A DNA stretch of 64,000 nt from Terrirhizobium terrae (lineage in GTDB: Bacteria > Pseudomonadota > Alphaproteobacteria > Rhizobiales > Rhizobiaceae). The stretch lies in assembly GCF_030323265.1 (NCBI RefSeq), contig NZ_CP104992.1, positions 62,001-126,000 of the forward strand, written 5' to 3'. The notes beneath the pieces are model-generated. The model was given only the letters and a program-made list of their open reading frames with translations. It had not been told where the DNA came from and made no database searches. Below, one piece after another: positions 56,696-64,000 of the stretch. The number at the start of each line of letters is the position of its first letter. Positions within the stretch are counted from its first letter, which is position 1. A program made the position numbers and the translations under genes.

Positions 56696-57246
56696 CTAAT
56701 CGCGAGCGAAGGAGGCGGTGAGCGCGAATTCGCGGCCCATCTCCATCATTTCCTCGAAGAGGAGCCGGCAAAGGAGCGTGGCGCCAGGATCTCGAACGTG
56801 TCGTCGTCCGTGCGGGCAAGATTGACCGCCACGTGGCAGCAGAGCGCGTTCGTGGATGCGCCGATGGAGAAGACGTCCGGATGAAGATCGACTGCGACGC
56901 ATTTGGCGAGAATTTTGCGCACGCTCGGACCCGAAATTTCCAGCAGGGCCCGGCCATCGCTTTGATCGACAACGGATGCGCCAGCAATCCCTATCAAGAG
57001 GTTTTCGACGACGGCCGCACCTGATGTTGCGGACACGACCAGCCATTCACCGGGGCCACAATCATGGAGCTTTGCGCCTTCGACTGATCTCAACGCCTCC
57101 CTGACGGAAGCGCCGTGCCCGCGATGCGCCAGAACCGAGAAGATTGCCGGACGGCGCACCACCGAGAGATGGTTCGGATTGGCATTGGCCTCGAAGCCTG
57201 AGAGATGGTCCTCGAGCACATGCCGATGAAAGAGTGTGAGCGACAT
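56696..57246 (-). CDS. soxG: sarcosine oxidase gamma subunit, with one frameshift
   Basis: Gamma subunit of the heterotetrameric sarcosine oxidase, the small folate-domain-like partner (MSLTLFHRHVLEDHLSGFEA, then GPGEWLVVSATSGAAVVENL and LEISGPSVRKILAKCVAVDL). The frame runs into RSFAGSSSRK near 56757; one more base in the CC pair restores LFEEMMEMGREFALTASFAR to a stop at 56696 (183 residues). The restored C-terminal helix is standard for SoxG. It starts six bases after soxA. Confidence 0.85.
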
Positions 57247-57252
57247 GGCGGC

Positions 57253-60225
57253 TTAACCCTGCAGTTTTTTGTTCTCGGGATCGACGAAGACCGGCGAGCA
57301 GACTTCGGCGGCGATTTCCGTCCCGCGCAATCCGTCCCAGACGAGGATCTTCTCGCCATAGCGCTCCCGGCCGGACTTCAGCATGGCAAGCCCGATCGTA
57401 TGGCCGAGCGTCGGCGAATGGCAGACCGACGAGACCCAGCCCTGGTCGTTGACCAGCGAAGGGGTCGCACCCTCCTTCAGCAGATGCGCACCTGCCTTGA
57501 ATTCCTTGTCCGCCTCGACCGGCTTCAGGCCGACGAGCTGCGCCCGGTCGGCGGCGGTGAGGCCGAAGCGGCTGGACAGGTGCTTGCCGATGAAATCCGG
57601 CTTGTTCATGCCCATCATCTTGCCATAGCCGAGATCGTCGGCCGTCGTGCGTCCGTCGATCTCGCTATGGGTGATGAAGCCTTTCTCGACCCGCAGCACG
57701 TTGAGCGCCTCGACGCCATAGGCGCAGATCCCCTCGTCCCGTCCCGCCTCCATGACCGCATCCGCAACCGCTTCGCCGTAGCCTGCGGGAACCGCCAGCT
57801 CATAGGCCAGCTCGCCCGAAAACGAGATGCGGAAAAGCCGAGCTTTCAATCCACCGCGCAGCGTCACGGTCTTTGCCGCAAGATAGGGGAAGGCGGCGTC
57901 GGAAATATCGTCTTCCACCACGCGGCTCATGATCGTCCGCGCTTTCGGGCCGGCAAGCGACATCTGCGCCCATTGATCGGTGACTGAGACGAAGCGCACG
58001 TCGAGCTCCGGCCAGAAGGTCTGGCTGGCGAACTCCAGATGCGCCATCACCTCGCCCGCATAGGCCGTCGTCGTCGTCATCACGTAGTGGTTCTCGGCGA
58101 GCCGGCTGGTCGTGCCGTCGTCGAATATCATCCCGTCCTCCCGCAGCATCAACCCATAGCGGGCCTTGCCGACCGGCAGCTTGAGGAAGGCGTTGGAATA
58201 GACGCGATTGAGGAATTCGGCAGCGCCGGCGCCAAAAATCTCGATCTTGCCGAGCGTCGAGACATCGCAGAGACCGGCATTCTGCCGGACGTTCAGCACC
58301 TCACGGTCGACGCTGTCGCGCCAGCCCTTTTCGCCCTCGCGGGCGAACCAGAGCGAGCGATACCAGAGCCCGGCCTCGACAAAGCTCGCGCCGTTCTTCT
58401 TCGCCCAGTCATGCAGCGGCGAGGTTCTGGCCGGTGCCGCATGCTCTCCGCGAGATGTTCCCGCCAGAGCGCCGAAGGAGACGGGCGTGTAGAACGGCCG
58501 GAACGTCGTCGTGCCGATCTCGGCCGGGGAGACGCCACGCATTCCGGCAACGATGCCGATCGTGTTGACATTGCCAAGCTTGCCCTGGTCGGTCGCCATG
58601 CCGGCAGTCGTATAGCGCTTGGTATGCTCGATATGGCCAAAGCCTTCGCGCTGGGCGATGCCGAGATCGCTCACATGCACGTCGTTTTGGAAATCGACGA
58701 AGGCCTTGTCCCTGGCGCCGGGCACATACCAGAGCGGCGCGAAGGCCGGATCATATTCGCCCTCGACTTCGGGAATGTTGGCCGCATAAGAGGAGAAGCC
58801 GAGCGCCAGGCAGAGGGCCGAGGCCTTTTCGGCACCATCCTTGAGGCAGGCGGAGATCGTGTCGCATCCCGCAGCCGAGCCGGCGGCAACGAAGGCCGCG
58901 CCGACATCCGGCGCCATGAAGGCCTGGGTATCGTCGGACCAGACGGGCTTTGCGCCGCGCTGGCACATGAGATGCACGACCGGCGACCAGCCGCCAGCCA
59001 TGGCAAGCGCATCGCAATCGATCTGCTCCTGGAAACCGGAGCGTTCGGCGATCAGCCCGTCGAGGCGCAAACGTCCCTTGGTGCCAATGACGGCGCCGTT
59101 GCGGATCAGCCGCACGCCCTCGGGCGCAAGATCGGCCGATTGCGCACGGGCATCAATGATCGCGCTTACGGTGACGCCGCTGGCGGAGAGATCGGCAGCG
59201 GTCCGATAACCGGAGCCGCCATTGGTGAAGACGGCGACCTTCGAGCCTGCAGCGACGCCATAGCGGTTGAGATAGGTCCGCACGGCACTTGCGGTCATCA
59301 CGCCCGGCTTGTCGTTACCGCCGAAGACCAGCGGCCGTTCTTCGGCGCCGGAGGCCAGGATGGCGCGCTTGGCAACGATGCGCCACAGCCGTTCCATCGG
59401 CAGGTCGGGCGACGGCGTTGCCACATGCTTCTGCACCCGCTCGACCGCGCCGAAGACCATGTCGTCGTACCAGCCGAAAATGGTGGTGCGCGGCATCAGC
59501 GTGACATTCGGAAACGACGCCAGTTCCTCGACCTTGCCGCGGGCGAAATCGGCAGCGGCAACACCGCCGATCGCCACGCTTTCCGACAGCAATGAGCCGC
59601 CGAATCGGAACCCTTCGTCGGCGATGATGACGCGGGCACCTGCGCGACCGGCGGCCAATGCTGCCATCAGCCCTGCAGGGCCGGAGCCGATGACCAGCAG
59701 GTCGCAATGTGCCCAGGCCTTTTCATAACGGTCGGGATCGGCCTGCATGGCGAGCTTGCCGAGGCCCGCCGCCTTGCGGATCAGCGGCTCATAAAGCTTT
59801 TCCCAGAACATCGCCGGCCACATGAAGGTCTTGTAGTAGAACCCGGCCCCCAGCAGCGGGCCGAACAGGCTGTTGACCGCGCCGAAATCGGTCGAGAGCG
59901 ACGGCCAGCGGTTCTGGCTGACGGCCGTCAGCCCCTCATGGAGTTCGGCTATGGTGGCGCGGACGTTCGGCTCGGCCCGCGCACCGGTGCCGATCGTCAT
60001 GAGTGCATTCGGCTCCGAAGAGCCTGCCGTCACCGGCCCGCGCGGGCGGTGATATTTGAAGCTGCGGCCCATCAGCATCTGGTCGTTGGCAAGCAGCGCC
60101 GAGGCGAGCGTATCGCCTTCGAAGCCCTTGTAGCTCTTGCCGTCGAAGGTGAAGGACAGCGGCTGGGCGCGGTTCACGCCGTTACCTGATCCGGGAGCGG
60201 CCGTGCCGAGGCGATAGGATGTCAT
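57253..60225 (-). CDS. soxA: sarcosine oxidase alpha subunit
   Basis: A 990-residue subunit that binds NAD+ and, through its C-terminal GcvT-like half, tetrahydrofolate. Visible: N-terminal ferredoxin-like start (LSFTFDGKSYKGFEGDTLAS), HRPRGPVTAGSSEPNALMTI, dinucleotide fold DLLVIGSGPAGLMAALAAGR and GcvT text from about residue 610. It channels formaldehyde from sarcosine oxidation to folate. It overlaps soxD by four bases. Length is normal for alpha subunits. Confidence 0.97.
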   Translation of the reverse strand: MTSYRLGTAAPGSGNGVNRAQPLSFTFDGKSYKGFEGDTLASALLANDQMLMGRSFKYHRPRGPVTAGSSEPNALMTIGTGARAEPNVRATIAELHEGLTAVSQNRWPSLSTDFGAVNSLFGPLLGAGFYYKTFMWPAMFWEKLYEPLIRKAAGLGKLAMQADPDRYEKAWAHCDLLVIGSGPAGLMAALAAGRAGARVIIADEGFRFGGSLLSESVAIGGVAAADFARGKVEELASFPNVTLMPRTTIFGWYDDMVFGAVERVQKHVATPSPDLPMERLWRIVAKRAILASGAEERPLVFGGNDKPGVMTASAVRTYLNRYGVAAGSKVAVFTNGGSGYRTAADLSASGVTVSAIIDARAQSADLAPEGVRLIRNGAVIGTKGRLRLDGLIAERSGFQEQIDCDALAMAGGWSPVVHLMCQRGAKPVWSDDTQAFMAPDVGAAFVAAGSAAGCDTISACLKDGAEKASALCLALGFSSYAANIPEVEGEYDPAFAPLWYVPGARDKAFVDFQNDVHVSDLGIAQREGFGHIEHTKRYTTAGMATDQGKLGNVNTIGIVAGMRGVSPAEIGTTTFRPFYTPVSFGALAGTSRGEHAAPARTSPLHDWAKKNGASFVEAGLWYRSLWFAREGEKGWRDSVDREVLNVRQNAGLCDVSTLGKIEIFGAGAAEFLNRVYSNAFLKLPVGKARYGLMLREDGMIFDDGTTSRLAENHYVMTTTTAYAGEVMAHLEFASQTFWPELDVRFVSVTDQWAQMSLAGPKARTIMSRVVEDDISDAAFPYLAAKTVTLRGGLKARLFRISFSGELAYELAVPAGYGEAVADAVMEAGRDEGICAYGVEALNVLRVEKGFITHSEIDGRTTADDLGYGKMMGMNKPDFIGKHLSSRFGLTAADRAQLVGLKPVEADKEFKAGAHLLKEGATPSLVNDQGWVSSVCHSPTLGHTIGLAMLKSGRERYGEKILVWDGLRGTEIAAEVCSPVFVDPENKKLQG

Positions 60226-60500
60226 TCGCCGGCCTCCCCATGCAGAGCGCTTGCTGCATCTGTCACGCCAAAAACCTCATGGGTGAAGTTGTCGCGATCG
60301 ACGACCAGCCAGCGGCGGCAGCCGGCGGCGTGATGCCAGTATTCCTGATAGCGCCCCTTCGGATTGTCGCGCACATAGACATAAGCCTGCCAGACCTCGT
60401 CGGAGGCGACGGGATCCGGCCGCTTCAACGCAGTACCGCGAATGGAGAACTCTTCCTTGGGTCGTGTCCCGCAATGGGGGCAGGTGATGAGGCTTGCCAT
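60222..60500 (-). CDS. soxD: sarcosine oxidase delta subunit
   Basis: A 92-residue zinc-binding subunit: ITCPHCGTRPKEEFSIRGTA (CxxC) and the final WHHAAGCRRWLVVDRDNFTH (His and Cys ligands). ATG 60500 gives the family-typical start MASLITCPHCG; the longer upstream frame lies inside soxB. It is positioned between soxB and soxA as in known sox operons. Confidence 0.95.
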   Translation of the reverse strand: MASLITCPHCGTRPKEEFSIRGTALKRPDPVASDEVWQAYVYVRDNPKGRYQEYWHHAAGCRRWLVVDRDNFTHEVFGVTDAASALHGEAGE

Positions 60501-60517
60501 GGGATATCTCAGCGAAA

Positions 60518-61768
60518 TCAGTGCAGGTTCGGTTGGGCGCCCTTGCCCGTCTCGTCGATCACGTAGCCGCGCTCGAAACGGTCGAGACGCATGAAACGCG
60601 AGACGTGGTGGCTTTCGTTCTTGGCGATGAGATGGGCAAAGCAAAAGCCGGAGGCGGGCGTCGCCTTGAAGCCGCCATAGCACCAGCCGCAATTCAGGTA
60701 GAGATTGTCGATCGAGGTGCGGTCGATGATCGGAGATCCGTCCATCGACATGTCCATCACCCCGCCCCAGGCGCGCAGCACCTTGGCGCGCGAAATGCCC
60801 GGAATGAGCGAGACGCCTTCCTGCATCGTATGCTCGACGGTCGCGAGATTGCCGCGCTGGGCATAGGAGGAATAGTAGTCAATATCGGCGCCGAAGACCA
60901 AGCCGCCCTTGTCCGACTGCGAGATATAGAAGTGCCCGGCGCCGTAGGTGATGACCTGGTCGATCACCGGCTTCAGGCCCTCGGAAACGAAGGCCTGCAG
61001 GACATGGGTCTCGATCGGCAATTGCAGGTCCGCCATGCGGCCGACGGTCGTCGTGTTGCCGGCCGCCGCCAGCGCCAGCTTGTTGCAGCCGATGAAGCCC
61101 TTGGTCGTCTCGACGCCGGTGACGACGCCGTTTTCGCGACGGATGCCGGTGACTTCGCAATGCTGGATGATGTCGACGCCGCGCATGTCGGCGCCACGCG
61201 CATAACCCCAGGCGACCGCATCGTGACGCACCGTCCCGCCGCGCTTCTGCATCAGCCCGCCCATGATCGGGAAGCGCGCGTGATTGAAATTGAGATAGGG
61301 GGCCAGCCTTTGCACCTGCTCGCGATCGAGCAGTTCGGCATCGACGCCGTGCATCCTCATGCCGTTGCCGCGCCGCGCATAGGCATCGCGCTGGCCATCG
61401 GAATGGAAGAGATTCAGCACGCCGCGCTGGGAGACCATCGCATTGTAGTTGAAGTCCTGCTCCAGCCCTTCCCAAAGCTGCAGCGAAAGCTCGTAGAACG
61501 GGTTGTTGCCTTCCAGCATGTAGTTGGAACGGATGATCGTCGTGTTGCGGCCGACATTGCCGGAGCCGATATAGCCCTTTTCGATGACCGCGACATTGGT
61601 GATGCCGAATTCCTTGGCGAGATAATACGCCGTCGAAAGGCCATGCCCGCCGCCGCCGACGATGATCACATCATAATGCGGCTTTGGCTCCGGTTCGCGC
61701 CAAGCCGGCTTCCACAGCCGGTTGCCCGAAAGCGCCTGCTTGAAAATCGAATATGCCGAATATCGCAT
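60518..61768 (-). CDS. soxB: sarcosine oxidase beta subunit
   Basis: A 416-residue flavoprotein subunit carrying FAD and the covalent FMN. Family text: MRYSAYSIFKQALSGNRLWK, VIIVGGGGHGLSTAYYLAKE, SGNVGRNTTIIRSNYMLEGN, HDAVAWGYARGADMRGVDII and NCGWCYGGFKATPASGF. ATG 61768 begins the typical start; upstream in-frame codons are not conserved. First gene of soxBDAG; the divergent DUF2793 gene starts 246 bases away. Confidence 0.97.
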   Translation of the reverse strand: MRYSAYSIFKQALSGNRLWKPAWREPEPKPHYDVIIVGGGGHGLSTAYYLAKEFGITNVAVIEKGYIGSGNVGRNTTIIRSNYMLEGNNPFYELSLQLWEGLEQDFNYNAMVSQRGVLNLFHSDGQRDAYARRGNGMRMHGVDAELLDREQVQRLAPYLNFNHARFPIMGGLMQKRGGTVRHDAVAWGYARGADMRGVDIIQHCEVTGIRRENGVVTGVETTKGFIGCNKLALAAAGNTTTVGRMADLQLPIETHVLQAFVSEGLKPVIDQVITYGAGHFYISQSDKGGLVFGADIDYYSSYAQRGNLATVEHTMQEGVSLIPGISRAKVLRAWGGVMDMSMDGSPIIDRTSIDNLYLNCGWCYGGFKATPASGFCFAHLIAKNESHHVSRFMRLDRFERGYVIDETGKGAQPNLH

Positions 61769-62014
61769 GCCCGTTCCCGTCTCTTCTTTGCCCCACCTTC
61801 GCATATGCGGGAGAAAGGACAAGCGCAATCAGGACATCCACAGGCCGGATCGCGACACGGGTACACCATGGCCACACTGCGGCATTTGCGCGACACCAGG
61901 AGCGGGGACGAATGCGACCTCCGCCCAAGCGGCATCAATGGCTTAACGCCCGCAACGTCCACGCTCCGTGAGGCTGTGGCTACACTGCAGCCAACGCGAT
62001 TGCTGGAGAAACCG

Positions 62015-63046
62015 ATGAGCGACCGGACCGTAAATCTCGAAATGCCCTTCATCATGCCGTCCCAGGCACAGAAGCACGTCACCCACAACGAAGCCATGCT
62101 TCTGCTGGATGCGATTGTCCAGCTTTGCATCGTAGACGAAAGCGCCTCGCCGTCTTCGGAGCCCCTCGCCGGCGATCGTTATCTGGTCGCGGCGAACCCG
62201 ACCGGAATCTGGAGCGGCCATGCCGGCAAGATTGCCATCTGGCAGGACGGATATTGGGCTTTCGCCACTCCAAGACCGGGCTGGCAGGCCTGGTTTGCGG
62301 ATACAGGTACATTGAAGGTTTTCGATGGGACGACCTGGGAGGCGACGTCTCTGCCGGAAGAGGCCGAGATGACGATGCTGGGCATTTCCACAAGCGCCGA
62401 CCTCACCAACAGGCTTGCGGTCTCCTCTCCCGCCAGCCTGTTCACCCACGCTGGCGCAGGCCACCAGCTCAAGATCAACAAGGCCGCCCAAGCCGACACG
62501 GCGACCCTTCTGTTCCAGACCGGATGGACCGGTCATGCCGAGATGGGCCTTGCCGGCAATAACGACTTTTCGATCAAGGTGAGCGACGGCACCGATTGGA
62601 AGACGGGGCTGGCAATCGATACCGCCGGTCGGGTCACGCGCCCCAACCAGCCGACGGCTCGCGTTTACAGGAGCGGCAGCAGTTTCACGCCCGCAGCCGG
62701 GCAACAGAGCGGCGTCACCGACTTCGCTATCAACCAGGGTGGCTTCGCGCTGGGCGCTGCAGTCGCCGCTGGCGGCAACGCTCTCATGGTGCCCGCGACG
62801 GGGCTCTATCTCCTCGCACTGACTGTATCCGTGACGGCGGCACCTTCAGCCTATGGCGTGACGATTTCGCGCAATGGTAGTCAGGCGGTTCTGGCGGCGA
62901 ATGGCGCGGCGGGTTCGCTCGCAACGCTGTCGGCCTCCGGCATCGTCCAGCTGCAGCAGGGCGACACGCTTACATTCGCCCATTCGGGCACAGCGACATT
63001 GGCGTCAGGCGCGAACGGAACAATGCTATCCCTGACAATGATTTAG
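62015..63046 (+). CDS. DUF2793 protein with C1q/TNF-like C-terminal domain
   Basis: A 343-residue protein. The N-terminal part (MPFIMPSQAQKHVTHNEAML, then LAGDRYLVAANPTGIWSGHA and GKIAIWQDGYWAFATPRPGW) is the DUF2793 domain; the C-terminal third (ARVYRSGSSFTPAAGQQSGV, then GNALMVPATGLYLLALTVSV and LQQGDTLTFAHSGTATL) is a beta-rich C1q-like fold. DUF2793 proteins occur in gene-transfer-agent and phage tail or spike loci of alphaproteobacteria, so cell-surface recognition is plausible. No other phage genes are nearby. GGAG lies seven bases before ATG 62015. Confidence 0.8.
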   Translation: MSDRTVNLEMPFIMPSQAQKHVTHNEAMLLLDAIVQLCIVDESASPSSEPLAGDRYLVAANPTGIWSGHAGKIAIWQDGYWAFATPRPGWQAWFADTGTLKVFDGTTWEATSLPEEAEMTMLGISTSADLTNRLAVSSPASLFTHAGAGHQLKINKAAQADTATLLFQTGWTGHAEMGLAGNNDFSIKVSDGTDWKTGLAIDTAGRVTRPNQPTARVYRSGSSFTPAAGQQSGVTDFAINQGGFALGAAVAAGGNALMVPATGLYLLALTVSVTAAPSAYGVTISRNGSQAVLAANGAAGSLATLSASGIVQLQQGDTLTFAHSGTATLASGANGTMLSLTMI

Positions 63047-63223
63047 CGAAAAAATCTCGCAAAATGGTCGATCCGCTGTCTCATTCTCTTACACAGGGGA
63101 TCGCATTATGCCGTTTCGGCTCGATACACCCCTCCCCTGTCGTCCTTGTTTTTCAATGACTTGGGATGGGGAGGTACAGAAAAATGCGACCTTTGCGCGA
63201 TTGGCCACATTTGAGGATCACAT

Positions 63224-63238
63224 TTAGTCAAATGTTAA
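63224..63238 (+). promoter_or_regulatory. CtrA-box-like site upstream of sciP
   Basis: TTAG-TCAAATG-TTAA fits the CtrA consensus TTAA-N7-TTAA with one mismatch, 53 bases before the sciP start codon. sciP is a CtrA-dependent gene in Caulobacter. Confidence 0.6.
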
Positions 63239-63290
63239 AACTGCGGGTCTAGGCTCAGCGACGTGGTCTTGTGTTGTGTAGAGAGTTCCA

Positions 63291-63566
63291 ATGACCGAAA
63301 TGATACGTCCCCGGGTGAAATATGTCATCGGCCCCGATGGCAGCCCGCTTACGATTGCGGATCTTCCGCCGGCCAATACGCGCCGTTGGGTTATTCGTCG
63401 TAAGGCAGAGGTTGTCGCGGCAGTTCGCGGTGGCCTGTTGAGCCTGGAAGAAGCCTGCGAGCGTTACACGCTCACTGTCGAAGAGTTCCTATCCTGGCAG
63501 TCGTCGATCAATGATCATGGCCTCGCCGGACTGCGCACGACGCGTATCCAGCAGTACCGCCACTAG
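63291..63566 (+). CDS. sciP: CtrA inhibitor SciP (DUF1153 helix-turn-helix protein)
   Basis: A 91-residue protein with the DUF1153/SciP pattern: PRVKYVIGPDGSPLTIADLP, PPANTRRWVIRRKAEVVAAV and LLSLEEACERYTLTVEEFLS, with a C-terminal IQQYRH tail. SciP blocks CtrA-dependent transcription in the cell cycle of Caulobacter by binding CtrA and DNA. Length and sequence agree with Rhizobiales orthologues. The convergent PqiA-family gene ends 60 bases downstream. Confidence 0.95.
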   Translation: MTEMIRPRVKYVIGPDGSPLTIADLPPANTRRWVIRRKAEVVAAVRGGLLSLEEACERYTLTVEEFLSWQSSINDHGLAGLRTTRIQQYRH

Positions 63567-63626
63567 GCGTAAAACCAAGATTTCGCATTTCGGGTGTCGC
63601 GCTCCAGGGTTGCGGCGCCCTTTGCT

Positions 63627-64000
63627 TTATCCCTTTTCCATCCGGCTCCTCATCTTTCCCAGTTTGACCACGGAGGGAAAGATGGCGGCCATGACGGCGG
63701 AAGCCGCGTAGAACCAAAGCCCCGGCAGCGTCACGGCCTTCGCAAGACCACCGGTCTTTGCCGCGAAAATGACGATCGCCACCAGCATCACATCCATCAT
63801 CGACCATTTGGACAGATGCGGGATCGTGCGCCTGAGCCATCGCGCTCGACCTCCCCGGCGACCAAGGTCCATGCCGAGCACGATCAGTTTCGCAGCCGGA
63901 AAGAGAACCGAGAGTACCAGGACGAGAACGGCCAGCATCTGGCTGCCGTCCGCCCACAAGCCACCGATCACCTGCAGAAGCGATGGCTCGTCGCTGAAAA
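63627..64000 (-). CDS. paraquat-inducible protein A (PqiA) family, partial
   Basis: The frame is open to the right edge, so the 5' end is missing. The visible part has three membrane helices with PqiA-like text: MLAVLVLVLSVLFPAAKLIV, the WSMMDVMLVAIVIFAAKTGG segment (W.M.DV pattern) and LPGLWFYAASAVMAAIFPSV. PqiA-family proteins work with MCE proteins in membrane lipid transport and stress tolerance. No partner is visible because the window ends. Confidence 0.8.
   Translation of the reverse strand, partial: FSDEPSLLQVIGGLWADGSQMLAVLVLVLSVLFPAAKLIVLGMDLGRRGGRARWLRRTIPHLSKWSMMDVMLVAIVIFAAKTGGLAKAVTLPGLWFYAASAVMAAIFPSVVKLGKMRSRMEKG

Noticed and set aside
57205..57987. 260-codon plus-strand frame across the soxG-soxA junction
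   Set aside because: Antisense to soxA and soxG; no domain recognised.

Overview
The window looks like chromosomal DNA of a Rhizobiaceae-type alphaproteobacterium (Rhizobium, Agrobacterium or Neorhizobium-like). Evidence: high GC; a glnII (eukaryote-like glutamine synthetase II) divergent from a 63-residue gstI; the cell-cycle regulator SciP; a bra amino-acid transporter in the rhizobial order braDEFGC; urtABCDE beside urease genes; and many GC-rich intergenic palindromes of the RIME kind. No rRNA, tRNA, CRISPR array, prophage or insertion sequence was recognised.

Layout. 1-4907: 3' end of a chemoreceptor gene, an ABC exporter, and a LysR regulator divergent from a YeiH-type membrane protein. 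4965-6660: gstI/glnII with two opposed sigma-54-type promoters. 6902-16661: pyrimidine/hydantoin catabolism: a RutR-like repressor, beta-ureidopropionase (pydC), dihydropyrimidinase (pydB), a cupin and a NMT1-type ABC importer. A small island (unknown ORF, decayed hydantoinase start, mazEF-like toxin-antitoxin) separates pydC from pydB. 16877-22325: RND efflux pair and a Crp/Fnr regulator. 22328-33474: urease genes on the minus strand (ureD, ureA, ureB, ureC; then ureE, ureF, ureG) interleaved with accessory genes, including an AAC(6')-like acetyltransferase, and ending upstream in an esterase gene. 33603-39573: urtABCDE urea importer. 39909-42778: DUF1194 protein, LpxO-like hydroxylase, and a TetR/SMR efflux pair with an obvious operator. 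42865-47174: a transporter-like hybrid histidine kinase plus a LuxR-type response regulator. 47483-53769: PAS protein and braDEFGC. 54040-61768: a DMGDH/SarDH-like FAD enzyme and heterotetrameric sarcosine oxidase soxBDAG. 62015-64000: DUF2793 spike-like protein, sciP with a CtrA-like box, and a partial PqiA-family gene.

Common theme. Most of the window concerns getting nitrogen from organic sources: pyrimidines, urea, amino acids and sarcosine feed ammonium (or glycine) towards glutamine synthetase. The permease-fused sensor kinase between the urea and amino-acid importers is the most interesting candidate for an undescribed sensing system.

Data-quality caution. Seven genes are broken by nine single-base indels, nearly all in short homopolymers. 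Restoring one base each time gives a full-length, family-typical protein of whole codon number. This pattern suggests assembly or basecalling error more than true pseudogenes, so these genes are listed over their full reconstructed span.
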